From the NCBI GenBank assembly GCA_023442465.1, contig JAEZZQ010000016.1:1-64000 (forward strand): 64,000 nt of DNA. The letters are read 5' to 3'. Each line of letters begins with the position of its first letter. Position 1 is the stretch's first letter. This stretch comes from Bacillota bacterium. GTDB taxonomy: Bacteria > Bacillota > Clostridia > Lachnospirales > Lachnospiraceae. The notes beneath the pieces are model-generated. The model was not told the origin of the DNA. It did no database searches and worked only from the letters and a program-made list of their open reading frames with translations. The position numbers were made by a program, and so were the translations under genes. Below, one piece after another: positions 26,045-34,052 of the stretch.

Positions 26045-26524
26045 CTATTTATGATAGGGCTCCCCGCTTATAATGCGATAAGCCCTATATATCTGCTCCG
26101 CTAATATCACGCGCATAAGCTGATGCGGAAAAGTCATATCCGAAAAGCTGAGCTTCTCATCCGCGCGGTCCGATATCTTCTTATGCAATCCGAGAGAGCC
26201 GCCGATAACGAACTGTATATGGCTCCTTCCATAGACAGCAAGCTTATTCAGCTTATCGGCAAAGGCCTCCGAGTCCAATTTGTTCCCCTGAATCTCCAAA
26301 GTAATGACATATGCATCATCCTTTATGTATTTCATAATGCGTTCGGCTTCCTTCTCTTTGATCTGCTCTTCCATGGCTTCACCCGCTTTGTCCGGCGTCT
26401 TCTCGTCCTCTGCCTCGATCACTTCAAAACGACAGTATTTGCCAAGCCGTTTCGCATATTCGCTGACCGCATCCCGGTAATATTTCTCTTTTACTTTCCC
26501 TACTGCTATAATCGTTATTTTCAT
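26045..26524 (-). CDS. rlmH: 23S rRNA (pseudouridine1915-N3)-methyltransferase
   Basis: A SPOUT-class enzyme that methylates pseudouridine 1915 in helix 69 of 23S rRNA. At 159 aa it has the exact family size. FVIGGSLGLHKKI is the knotted SAM-binding loop, and the C-terminus LAEQIYRAYRIISGEPYHK is nearly invariant. A distant AGGA precedes the ATG. Fourteen bases separate it from the zinc-ribbon gene upstream. Confidence 0.95.
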   Translation of the reverse strand: MKITIIAVGKVKEKYYRDAVSEYAKRLGKYCRFEVIEAEDEKTPDKAGEAMEEQIKEKEAERIMKYIKDDAYVITLEIQGNKLDSEAFADKLNKLAVYGRSHIQFVIGGSLGLHKKISDRADEKLSFSDMTFPHQLMRVILAEQIYRAYRIISGEPYHK

Positions 26525-26538
26525 AAATCATCGGAATC

Positions 26539-27372
26539 CTATTCGAAAATATTCTGATAATAATCGTCGGTAAAGGAATCCAAAAAACCTTCGTCCAAGT
26601 TCATGAACTGATGGGAAATCTGTTTCTTCATCTTCTCCACCCGTTTGAAGTACCGGCTTTCCTCGCTTTCCTCCTCCACGTCCTCAAAAAGTCCTGCATC
26701 CACACGTTCCGCAGTCAGGTTCTCCGAGCACCATTTCGTAATCTCGCTGGTCAGATTGTTTTCCGATTCTGCCTTCTGGGCCAATATCTTCGAAGACTTC
26801 ATGGATACGCCCCCCATAACCACAAAGAGCACAAATAAAACGCCCATTACACCGCAAATCATATACCGGTTCATAATATTGATAGATACCGGAATAATCC
26901 CTGCAAAAATCAAAATAATCGCTATCAGCCCAATGCTTCCTATAATCAACAGCATATACGCGGAAGAACGGTTCTCCTCCGCCTTTTTTGCACTATTTTG
27001 GTAAGCTCCTTTACCCGGACCGGTCACGGAAAGCGACATCGTGTTGCTGTCCATGGAAGACTCTGCGCCTTCCGCTTTCTCTTTTTCTTTTTCCTCTTTA
27101 AAAAATACATCCACTGCGAGCGCCGCCTTACGCCGCTCCTCACCGCTTACGAACAGCTCGTACACCTCGTCCTTCAGATCAAAGGATGTATATGCAGACT
27201 TTATCTGATTGAAATGCAGAAATTCTTTCAGCCTCTCCATCTGCTCCTGCTCGCCAAAAGTGAGAGGCTCGTCCACACTTCCTTCTAACGTCTCATTAAG
27301 TTCTACCCCACAATCGGCGCACACCGTTACGCCTTCTCTATATTCGTTTTTACATTTCGGACACCAAGGCAT
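26539..27372 (-). CDS. Zinc-ribbon membrane protein of unknown function
   Basis: A 277-aa protein. It starts with a zinc ribbon (CPKC at residues 4-7 and CADC at 18-21), followed by a DUF2007-like segment, a Ser-rich linker and two adjacent membrane spans (about residues 139-190). The C-terminal tail (about 200-277) is acidic and helical. AGGAGGGG precedes the ATG. Zinc-ribbon plus membrane architecture recurs in the protein at 34053-35516. I do not recognise a function. It is co-oriented with the MORN-repeat gene upstream (36-bp gap) and rlmH downstream. Confidence 0.8.
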   Translation of the reverse strand: MPWCPKCKNEYREGVTVCADCGVELNETLEGSVDEPLTFGEQEQMERLKEFLHFNQIKSAYTSFDLKDEVYELFVSGEERRKAALAVDVFFKEEKEKEKAEGAESSMDSNTMSLSVTGPGKGAYQNSAKKAEENRSSAYMLLIIGSIGLIAIILIFAGIIPVSINIMNRYMICGVMGVLFVLFVVMGGVSMKSSKILAQKAESENNLTSEITKWCSENLTAERVDAGLFEDVEEESEESRYFKRVEKMKKQISHQFMNLDEGFLDSFTDDYYQNIFE

Positions 27373-27408
27373 TGTTACCCCTCCTGCACTCTTTTTTTAT
27401 CCGGCAAA

Positions 27409-28476
27409 TTATTGCTTCGCCGCGGATATCAATCCGTTTACCCCTTGATTCACGTTCTCCTTTTCGGTCATCCATTGGTAATTGTCTTTATTTGTCAATT
27501 CAACGATTACCGGATACTGACCTTTTTTATCTTTCTGCCCCAAGGACTGCCATACGCCGTTCTTTGCCGTACCGCTCCACTCTTTGGTGTTATTGTCTTT
27601 ATAATAATTGGTGATATAAATTTCCCCGTCATAAAGGCCGTCCTTAAAATTACCGATAAAATTCGAGTTGTAGCCTACGTTCACCTCCATGTTTTCCTTG
27701 ATGAAATCGTAGTGCTCAGCACCGTCTCCATTGGGCAGGTCGTTTCCCCAGTTTCCCGAGTAGCTATGCTGCAAATACAAACTGTCCTTCGCTTTCACAT
27801 TCTGGTCGTACACATAATATTTAATCCACATGCCGCTCCCGCTTCTGACGCCGTTTTTCCACTCACCATAATAATACTGATTATCCGCATATAATGCAAG
27901 CCCTTTGCCGTTTGGACGGTTATTTTCATCCGTATCTCCAAAATAATAGTACTTGACGGAGCCGGTAAGCTTCTGTGATGCGGCTCTGTATCTGGGCAGA
28001 TAGGCCAAGTCCTCAACAGCCTTCATATTTCCGGCCTCCCAATATCCCTTCATTTCGGACATCTGTCTGGACATATCAATTTCTACCGTGGATAAATCCT
28101 CGGAGGCCTCCTTCTGCCACTTTGCGGTCGTCTTCTCATCCTCTCCGCCGGCAGTCTGCTCCTCGTCTATAATACTTTCCTCCGGGAGATTCTTCTTCTC
28201 TTCTACCACTACAGCCGGCTCCCCGGAAGCTTCCTCGCTGCTCGTAACATTGTCCTTTTGCGTCTCCTTCACCTCGGAACCGTCAATATCCTGCGCATTC
28301 TTATCCTGCGTGCTGTTTGCATATTCCATAATATCCGTCTGCAGCTTACTGTTCGTATCCAGCCTTTCCCGTCTGTCGATTTCGTGTACAAGAAGGCTGA
28401 TGCCGCAGATGATAACGATGAGCACTGCGGCAATTCCTATCGTTATTAACTTTGCTTTATTACTGCTATCTTTCAC
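27409..28476 (-). CDS. Membrane-anchored MORN-repeat protein
   Basis: A 355-aa protein: one N-terminal span (residues 9-30), an acidic, Glu/Asp/Lys-rich linker (about 35-150), then MORN-type repeats such as YYYGEWKNGVRSGSG, YSGNWGNDLPNGDG and FIGNFKDGLYDGEI. In eukaryotes and bacteria MORN repeats often mediate membrane or protein contacts, but no activity can be inferred. GTG start, with GAGAGG six bases upstream. Conserved placement beside the zinc-ribbon and Dabb genes cannot be judged here. Confidence 0.8.
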   Translation of the reverse strand: MKDSSNKAKLITIGIAAVLIVIICGISLLVHEIDRRERLDTNSKLQTDIMEYANSTQDKNAQDIDGSEVKETQKDNVTSSEEASGEPAVVVEEKKNLPEESIIDEEQTAGGEDEKTTAKWQKEASEDLSTVEIDMSRQMSEMKGYWEAGNMKAVEDLAYLPRYRAASQKLTGSVKYYYFGDTDENNRPNGKGLALYADNQYYYGEWKNGVRSGSGMWIKYYVYDQNVKAKDSLYLQHSYSGNWGNDLPNGDGAEHYDFIKENMEVNVGYNSNFIGNFKDGLYDGEIYITNYYKDNNTKEWSGTAKNGVWQSLGQKDKKGQYPVIVELTNKDNYQWMTEKENVNQGVNGLISAAKQ

Positions 28477-28488
28477 AATTAACCTCTC

Positions 28489-28791
28489 TTATCTCTCTTC
28501 ATAATCAAAACATGATCTATTATATGTAACGCTTCCCACATAAGAAGCCGCCTTCGCATGCGCCGGATGGTTCTGGTAAGCATTCAGGGCCTCCACCGAT
28601 TCAAAAGCAGAAAACAACGCTATATCCCTATTGCTGGAAGGCAGCTCACCGATTACCACTTCCAGGGAAAGCACTCCCGGCACCTCGGATTTTACGCCCT
28701 CTAACTGCTTTTTAACGGTTTTTGCCGCCTCTTTTCTTTCCTTCTCGGATAATTCTTCATTCAAATTCCAAAATACAATATGATGTACCAT
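28489..28791 (-). CDS. Dabb-family (stress-responsive A/B barrel) protein
   Basis: A 100-aa dimeric alpha/beta-barrel protein. MVHHIVFWNLNEE and the DIALFSAFESVEALNAYQNHPAH block are the hallmark of the Dabb domain. Members include stress proteins and olivetolic-acid-cyclase-like enzymes, and most bacterial ones have no known reaction. It is the first gene after an extended -10 promoter and may head the long block running through rlmH. Confidence 0.88.
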   Translation of the reverse strand: MVHHIVFWNLNEELSEKERKEAAKTVKKQLEGVKSEVPGVLSLEVVIGELPSSNRDIALFSAFESVEALNAYQNHPAHAKAASYVGSVTYNRSCFDYEER

Positions 28792-28847
28792 TTTATCGTC
28801 TTAGCCTCCATTTACTTTTGGTTTTTATTTCCTAATACTACAATGCA

Positions 28848-28856
28848 ATTATACCA
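28848..28856 (-). promoter_or_regulatory. Extended -10 promoter before the Dabb gene
   Basis: On the minus strand TGGTATAAT (TG plus one base before TATAAT at 28848-28853). A weak -35, TTTTCA, lies 16 bp upstream. The remaining intergenic stretch up to 28985 holds no gene. Confidence 0.6.
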
Positions 28857-28985
28857 CAGTAATAATGAATGAAAAGCAATAAATGTTTAATAGTTTATTA
28901 AGAATCTTATAAGTATTTATCCGGATTTGAGGCTTTTGTATGCATTGTGTAACTTTCGGAATAAATCTATACCTTCCGATAATAG

Positions 28986-29011
28986 AAAAAGGCGGCTATT
29001 TACATGCCGCC
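28986..29011 (-). terminator. Terminator of ctc
   Basis: GGCGGC/GCCGCC stem (28991-28996 with 29006-29011) with a 9-nt loop, followed on the minus strand by five T (A run 28986-28990). About 130 bp past the ctc stop; the region between shows no gene. Confidence 0.8.
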
Positions 29012-29142
29012 TCTCTTGTATATTTTCATATACATCGCTCCCCCTAAACGTTAAACTATTTTCCTTTCTTAATTCTCATAAATTAATCTTCATGCAGATA
29101 ACACTCCTTTTGCCGATATTTTCTGCATAAATCATATAATTA

Positions 29143-29703
29143 TTATTCTATCTTCACTCCGACACGTTTTTTATCGCTGATACGCAGAACAATACTACCT
29201 GCATCGGCCTGTAGTTCGATTTTATCACTTTGAAATTCCGGGATATCACCGATTGTAAGTGTTGTCCCAATCGGCATATTTTCAAGATTAACTGTAACGG
29301 TATCGAGCAGATATTCCGGCTCGGCGGCGTGAGGAATCTGCATCTGCATCTGCTCCAAAATTCCGGCCACTTTTTCCTTGTTTAAAAGCACAATATCAGC
29401 AACGCTGTTGAACTTTTTTCGGGCATCCAACACTTGGAAGCTGATGTGGAGTATCTCGTTGTTCATACCGTTATATTCCAAATCCTTAATTAGCGTGGGA
29501 TAGGTTTTTCCGTCTACCTGAATATTTACCTTGCTGCCATTACGCTTGGTTCGCTGGAGTTGTCTGGCCGTACTCTGATCAATCTGAACAGAGAGCGATT
29601 CCTTCAAACTTGCGCCATAGATGACACACGGTACAATTCCCGAACGTCTTAGTTGTTTAGCCTTTGCTGCCTGGTCGCGCTTCTGCGCCAAAATAGTATT
29701 CAT
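29143..29703 (-). CDS. ctc: Ribosomal protein bL25 / general stress protein Ctc
   Basis: It binds 5S rRNA in the large subunit, with the longer Ctc/TL5 form having an extra C-terminal beta domain. The 186-aa protein has an N-terminal L25 domain (LRRSGIVPCVIYGASLKESL) and a C-terminal domain with TVTVNLENMPIGTTLTIGDI. The ATG at 29703, with AGGAGG seven bases upstream, is chosen over the ORF's first codon at 29757. It stands alone between a promoter and terminator. Its leader contains a terminator-like hairpin, suggesting attenuation. Confidence 0.93.
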   Translation of the reverse strand: MNTILAQKRDQAAKAKQLRRSGIVPCVIYGASLKESLSVQIDQSTARQLQRTKRNGSKVNIQVDGKTYPTLIKDLEYNGMNNEILHISFQVLDARKKFNSVADIVLLNKEKVAGILEQMQMQIPHAAEPEYLLDTVTVNLENMPIGTTLTIGDIPEFQSDKIELQADAGSIVLRISDKKRVGVKIE

Positions 29704-29739
29704 CTTAACTCCTCCTGTTGAAAAAAATGGGTGTCTTAT

Positions 29740-29788
29740 AAAAAAAGAGCTTTTCATAGTACGCCGATAAGCGTAATACCAAAAGCCC
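29740..29788 (-). promoter_or_regulatory. Terminator-like hairpin in the ctc leader (attenuator candidate)
   Basis: On the minus strand a stem of about 16 pairs (29747-29788; arms GGGCTTTTGGTATTACGC and GCGTACTATGAAAAGCTC) is followed by seven T (29740-29746). It lies between the ctc promoter and ribosome site, with a leader near 115 nt. Confidence 0.7.
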
Positions 29789-29824
29789 TTCTCAAAGACG
29801 GTTCTTTTATATTTGATTTTTATC

Positions 29825-29853
29825 AGTATAACATGGCTTTAAGAAAAAAGCAA
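29825..29853 (-). promoter_or_regulatory. Promoter of ctc
   Basis: On the minus strand TTGCTT (29848-29853), a 17-bp spacer and TATACT (29825-29830). Confidence 0.75.
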
Positions 29854-30009
29854 ATCTGTAAGATTTTTATATCGTTAATTTTTACATACGTATTTTAATT
29901 ATCATCCTTCCACTTTTATCTATAGGAATGATACCTGCTTTACAGAATATTGTTCCAGCCGGTACATAAAATAAATAGAAGACCGGTGCATAAAAGATAG
30001 CTAAAAGAG

Positions 30010-30038
30010 TTGACAGTTCCTGCCGCCTATGTTAACAT
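30010..30038 (+). promoter_or_regulatory. Promoter of the sodium-decarboxylase gamma/beta genes
   Basis: TTGACA (30010-30015), a 17-bp spacer and TAACAT (30033-30038). A leader of about 120 nt follows; it contains only weak hairpins and I recognise no riboswitch. The stretch between this and the ctc promoter (29854-30009) holds nothing I can identify. Confidence 0.7.
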
Positions 30039-30167
30039 CAACTTTGTAAAAAATATAAAGAGTATAATCCGGTTGGCAGTTAAATAAACTGTTCAAGATT
30101 TTAAGCTTATTGGGTGGAGAGCTTTCTGGGGCTTTTTGCCTTTTTATTATGTCAAGGAGGTGAATTT

Positions 30168-30320
30168 ATGTCTTTTATTCAAAGTGTATTGACTGCATTA
30201 TTCTGCATGGTGCTCGTATTTGCAGTGCTTTTCACATTATGGGGCATGATATGGTTGTTTTCTTTTATTATCAGAAAAATTGAGAACCCCGCGCACAACG
30301 TAAATACGTCAGAAAGGTGA
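30168..30320 (+). CDS. OadG-like gamma subunit of a sodium-pumping decarboxylase
   Basis: A 50-aa protein, almost entirely one membrane span (residues about 8-35) with a short polar tail. This matches the small gamma subunit that holds alpha and beta subunits together. The ATG at 30168 has AAGGAGG eight bases upstream. It is followed after 54 bp by the beta subunit, which is the main evidence for its identity, since the sequence itself is short and not diagnostic. Confidence 0.65.
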   Translation: MSFIQSVLTALFCMVLVFAVLFTLWGMIWLFSFIIRKIENPAHNVNTSER

Positions 30321-30374
30321 AGAAGGCTTCCCCTTAATAAAACACCACTGTCGATTTCAATTTAGGAGGAGATT

Positions 30375-31505
30375 ATGTTTACAGATTCACTTATTAATTT
30401 ATGGAATAATTCCGGCTTTATGTCGCTCACTTGGCAGTCCGTCATTATGCTGCTCATATCATTTTTATTAATCTATCTTGCCATTGCCAAAAAATTCGAG
30501 CCACTTCTGCTGCTTCCCATCGCATTTGGAATGATGTTAGCCAATCTGCCTTTGACCGGACTTATGAGCGATGGCTCCGGAGAAGCTGCGGGACTTCTTT
30601 ACTATTTATATCAGGGTGTCAAAATGGGAATCTATCCGTCCTTAATCTTTTTAGGAATAGGGGCAATGACAGATTTTGGTCCATTGCTTGCAAGACCGAG
30701 CAGTATGCTTATGGGAGCAGGCGCACAGTTTGGCATTGCAGTCGCTTTCGTAATTGCGGGGCTTCTGGGATTTACTCCCGCAGAGGCGGCATCTATCGGC
30801 ATTATCGGAGGTGCGGACGGACCTACTGCAATTTATCTTACGACAAGATTAGCTCCTCATCTCCTGGCACCCATTGCGGTGGCTGCCTATTCTTACATGG
30901 CACTGATTCCTATTATCCAGCCTCCTCTTATGAAGCTTCTTACTACAGAAAAGGAACGCGTTATCAAAATGGAACAGCTTAGAAAAGTATCTAAGCTGGA
31001 AAAAATATGTTTCCCTATCTTAGTATCTGTTTTTTGCATTTTGCTAATACCTTCGGTCGCTCCACTGATCGGCATGCTTATGCTGGGCAATCTTTTTAGA
31101 GAATCCGGGGTCGTAGATAGACTTTCCGATACGGCTCAAAATACATTGATCAATATTGTGACTATTTTTCTAGGCCTTACCGTAGGTGCAACTGCCACGG
31201 GCAGCGAGTTTTTAAAGGCAGGAACTTTGGGAATCATCGCATTGGGCTTAATCGCCTTTGTATTCAGTACCGTGGGGGGGCTTCTGATCGGCAAGCTCAT
31301 GTGCTTGCTAACGAAGGGAAAGATCAATCCACTGATTGGGTCAGCAGGTGTTTCAGCAGTTCCAATGGCTGCTCGTATTTCCCAGATAGAAGGGCAAAAA
31401 GCCAATCCCAGCAATTTCCTTCTGATGCACGCAATCGGTCCTAATGTTTCCGGAGTAATTGGGTCGGCGGTGGCTGCCGGTATTTTACTTTCACTGTTCG
31501 GCTGA
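30375..31505 (+). CDS. Sodium ion-translocating decarboxylase beta subunit (OadB/GcdB/MmdB)
   Basis: Integral membrane subunit that couples decarboxylation of carboxybiotin to sodium export. The 376-aa protein has about ten spans. It carries the sodium-site motif GGADGPTAIYLT (Asp148, equivalent to the essential Asp of Klebsiella OadB) and FEPLLLLPIAFGMMLANLP near the N-terminus. TAGGAGGAG precedes the ATG. No alpha (carboxyltransferase) or biotin-carrier gene lies within the window, so the substrate (oxaloacetate, glutaconyl-CoA or methylmalonyl-CoA) cannot be assigned. A strong terminator follows. Confidence 0.92.
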   Translation: MFTDSLINLWNNSGFMSLTWQSVIMLLISFLLIYLAIAKKFEPLLLLPIAFGMMLANLPLTGLMSDGSGEAAGLLYYLYQGVKMGIYPSLIFLGIGAMTDFGPLLARPSSMLMGAGAQFGIAVAFVIAGLLGFTPAEAASIGIIGGADGPTAIYLTTRLAPHLLAPIAVAAYSYMALIPIIQPPLMKLLTTEKERVIKMEQLRKVSKLEKICFPILVSVFCILLIPSVAPLIGMLMLGNLFRESGVVDRLSDTAQNTLINIVTIFLGLTVGATATGSEFLKAGTLGIIALGLIAFVFSTVGGLLIGKLMCLLTKGKINPLIGSAGVSAVPMAARISQIEGQKANPSNFLLMHAIGPNVSGVIGSAVAAGILLSLFG

Positions 31506-31561
31506 TGACGGCTTATTATACCAGCCTGATAAATTGAATAAAAATAAATAAAGGTACGATA

Positions 31562-31608
31562 AAAAAGTTCCCCGAACAGCACTCTTTTCACTGTTCGGGG
31601 AACTTTTT
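31562..31608. terminator. Bidirectional terminator between oadB-like gene and nfnB
   Basis: Perfect 18-bp inverted repeat AAAAAGTTCCCCGAACAG/CTGTTCGGGGAACTTTTT with an 11-nt loop. T-rich tails on both strands serve the two converging units. Confidence 0.95.
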
Positions 31609-31646
31609 ATGCTTTACTGCACCATTGTATCTGATCTTACATGCAG

Positions 31647-33032
31647 TTATTTATTTGTTAAATATTCATCAATTCCTTTTGCTGCTGCCTTGCCTGCTCC
31701 CATCGCAAGAATAACGGTAGCGGCTCCGGTTACAGCATCTCCGCCTGCATACACGCCTTCCTTTGTTGTCTTGCCGGAATTCTCATCCGCAATGATACAT
31801 TTCCACTTATTCGTCTCCAAACCTTCTGTTGTGGAGGAAATAAGCGGATTGGGAGAGGTTCCAAGGGACATGATTACCGTGTCCACCTCGATGACAAATT
31901 CAGAATCGGGTTTCACAACCGGCCTTCTTCTGCCGGACTCGTCAGGTGCACCCAACTCCATCTTCACACATTTAATGCCGCTTACCCAACCTTTCTCATT
32001 GGTAAGGATTTCTACGGGATTAGTCAGAAGGTCGAAAATGATTCCTTCCTCCTTCGCGTGATGTACTTCCTCCACTCTGGCAGGAAGCTCCTCTTCACTT
32101 CTTCTGTATACTACATGTACCTCGGCTCCCAGTCTGAGCGCCGTTCTCGCTGCATCCATGGCCACATTTCCACCGCCTACTACTGCAACCTTGTTACCCT
32201 TCATGATAGGTGTGGTAGAATCCTCCTGGAACGCTTTCATCAAATTACTTCTCGTCAGATATTCGTTCGCTGAGAATACGCCGTTGGCCTGCTCTCCCGG
32301 AATACCCATGAACTTGGGAAGACCTGCACCAGAACCGATAAATACTGCGTCAAAGCCCTCTTCGTCCATAAGTTCGTCTATGGTAACTGCTTTTCCTACC
32401 ACTACATTAGTCTCAATTTTTACTCCGAGAGATCTTACATTCTCGATCTCCTTCGCTACTACCTTTTCCTTAGGCAGACGGAATTCAGGAATGCCGTATA
32501 CGAGCACGCCGCCCGCTTCGTGCAGCGCCTCGAAGATAGTTACATCATAGCCTAACTTCGCCAAGTCTCCCGCACAGGTAAGCCCTGCCGGGCCAGAACC
32601 GACAACTGCTACTTTTTTGCCATTCTTCTCCTTTGCACCTTCCGGCTTCACGCCTTTTTCACAAGCCCAGTCCGCAACAAAGCGCTCCAGCTTGCCGATG
32701 GATACGGGCTCACCCTTGATTCCTCTGATACATACGCCTTCACACTGGCTCTCCTGCGGACATACTCGGCCGCATACAGCGGGAAGAGACGACGACTCAT
32801 TGATGATGTGGTATGCTGCTTCCACATCCCCTTCCTTTACTTTCTCTATAAAAGCGGGAATATTAATCGATACGGGGCATCCTACGATACATCTCGCATT
32901 CTTGCAGTTAATACATCTCTCCGCTTCTTCTCTCGCTTCTTCTTCGTTATATCCATAACACACTTCCTCAAAGTTGGTCGCGCGCACCTTTGCATCCTGT
33001 TCACGGACAGGAACCTTCTTCAATACGTCCAT
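31647..33032 (-). CDS. nfnB: NfnB, large subunit of NADH-dependent ferredoxin:NADP+ oxidoreductase
   Basis: A 461-aa flavoprotein of the glutamate-synthase small-subunit family. Cys clusters CINCKNARCIVGCP and CGRVCPQESQC bind [4Fe-4S] centres. FAD- and NADPH-binding motifs are VAVVGSGPAGLTCAG and VAVVGGGNVAMDAART. On its own it would be called gltA/gltD, but the adjacent FAD/NAD-binding partner and absence of a glutamate synthase large subunit fit the electron-bifurcating Nfn complex, which makes NADPH from NADH and reduced ferredoxin. GGAGG precedes the ATG; gap to nfnA is 51 bp. Confidence 0.88.
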   Translation of the reverse strand: MDVLKKVPVREQDAKVRATNFEEVCYGYNEEEAREEAERCINCKNARCIVGCPVSINIPAFIEKVKEGDVEAAYHIINESSSLPAVCGRVCPQESQCEGVCIRGIKGEPVSIGKLERFVADWACEKGVKPEGAKEKNGKKVAVVGSGPAGLTCAGDLAKLGYDVTIFEALHEAGGVLVYGIPEFRLPKEKVVAKEIENVRSLGVKIETNVVVGKAVTIDELMDEEGFDAVFIGSGAGLPKFMGIPGEQANGVFSANEYLTRSNLMKAFQEDSTTPIMKGNKVAVVGGGNVAMDAARTALRLGAEVHVVYRRSEEELPARVEEVHHAKEEGIIFDLLTNPVEILTNEKGWVSGIKCVKMELGAPDESGRRRPVVKPDSEFVIEVDTVIMSLGTSPNPLISSTTEGLETNKWKCIIADENSGKTTKEGVYAGGDAVTGAATVILAMGAGKAAAKGIDEYLTNK

Positions 33033-33083
33033 AATATCCTCCGTTCCATTTCTCTATTCGCAATCCTACTTACGTGCCTGCTG

Positions 33084-33971
33084 CTAATTGTTGTCGGTAC
33101 AGTTGCCGCATCCGCCGTGATGAGTAGCTCCCTCCTGCTCCTTCAGCAGAGCTCTGCCCTCCATCGTCTGGTATAGCTGCTGGCGCTTCATCGCCTGATC
33201 GAAATCTACCTTGTGTCCGTCGAATTCCGGTCCGTCTACGCAGGCAAACTTCACTTCTCCGCCTACCGTCACACGACATGCACCGCACATTCCCGTGCCG
33301 TCCACCATAATAGGGTTCAAACTCACAACCGTAGGAATGCCTAATTCCTCCGTCATCTTGCATACGAACTTCATCATGATCATCGGTCCGATTGCAATAC
33401 ATACGTCATAATGTTTTCCTTCCTCCACCAGATCTTTGATCGTCTGCGTAACCATGCCGCTTCTTCCGTAAGATCCGTCGTCCGTCGTTATGTAGAGATT
33501 TCCGGCAACCGCTTCCATCTCTTCTTCTAAAATAATCAAATCCTTCGTCTTCGCGCCCACAATGACGTCTGCATTCACTCCGCGTTTCTGCAGCCATTTC
33601 ACCTGAGGATAAACCGGCGCAGTTCCCACGCCCCCGGCAACGAACAATATGCTCTTTTCCTTCAACTCTTCTACCGGCTCGTCAACAAGCTCGGAGGGAC
33701 ATCCTAACGGCCCCACAAAATCATGAAGACTGTCGCCAGCTTTCAATTCTCCCATTTTTTTAGTGCCTGCTCCCACAGTCTGGAAAACAATGGTGACTGT
33801 TCCTTTTTCTCTGTTGTAATCGCAAATCGTAAGCGGTATTCTTTCCCCTTCTGCATCCATTCTGACAATAACAAATTGTCCCGGCTGACATCTTTTCGCA
33901 ACACGTCTCGCCTCAACTTCCATGAGATAAATATTGGTCGTCAGCTCTCTTGCTTCTAAAATCTTGTACAT
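33084..33971 (-). CDS. nfnA: NfnA, small subunit of NADH-dependent ferredoxin:NADP+ oxidoreductase
   Basis: A 295-aa member of the ferredoxin-reductase superfamily, like dihydroorotate dehydrogenase electron-transfer subunits. It has an N-terminal FAD-binding barrel (QPGQFVIVRMDAEGERIPLT), an NAD-binding fold (ILFVAGGVGTAPVYPQ), and a C-terminal [2Fe-2S] motif GTGMCGACRVTVGGEVKFAC. The ATG at 33971 has AGGAGGG upstream and is preferred to 33992. In Nfn this subunit takes electrons from NADH and bifurcates them through its FAD. First gene of the pair, with its own promoter. Confidence 0.88.
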   Translation of the reverse strand: MYKILEARELTTNIYLMEVEARRVAKRCQPGQFVIVRMDAEGERIPLTICDYNREKGTVTIVFQTVGAGTKKMGELKAGDSLHDFVGPLGCPSELVDEPVEELKEKSILFVAGGVGTAPVYPQVKWLQKRGVNADVIVGAKTKDLIILEEEMEAVAGNLYITTDDGSYGRSGMVTQTIKDLVEEGKHYDVCIAIGPMIMMKFVCKMTEELGIPTVVSLNPIMVDGTGMCGACRVTVGGEVKFACVDGPEFDGHKVDFDQAMKRQQLYQTMEGRALLKEQEGATHHGGCGNCTDNN

Positions 33972-34018
33972 CTTATCCCTCCTGTATAGCACTTTACTGT
34001 ATGAAAGCTATCTTATTA

Positions 34019-34047
34019 ATGATACTGGAAAAACTCACAAAGTGCAA
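34019..34047 (-). promoter_or_regulatory. Putative promoter of nfnAB
   Basis: On the minus strand TTGCAC (34042-34047), a 17-bp spacer and TATCAT (34019-34024), about 48 bp before the nfnA start, just past the upstream gene's stop. Confidence 0.55.
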
Positions 34048-34052
34048 CTTTT

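Noticed and set aside
30045..30167. Riboswitch in the leader of the sodium-decarboxylase genes
   Set aside because: Only 5-bp hairpins can be drawn and no conserved riboswitch core is recognisable.
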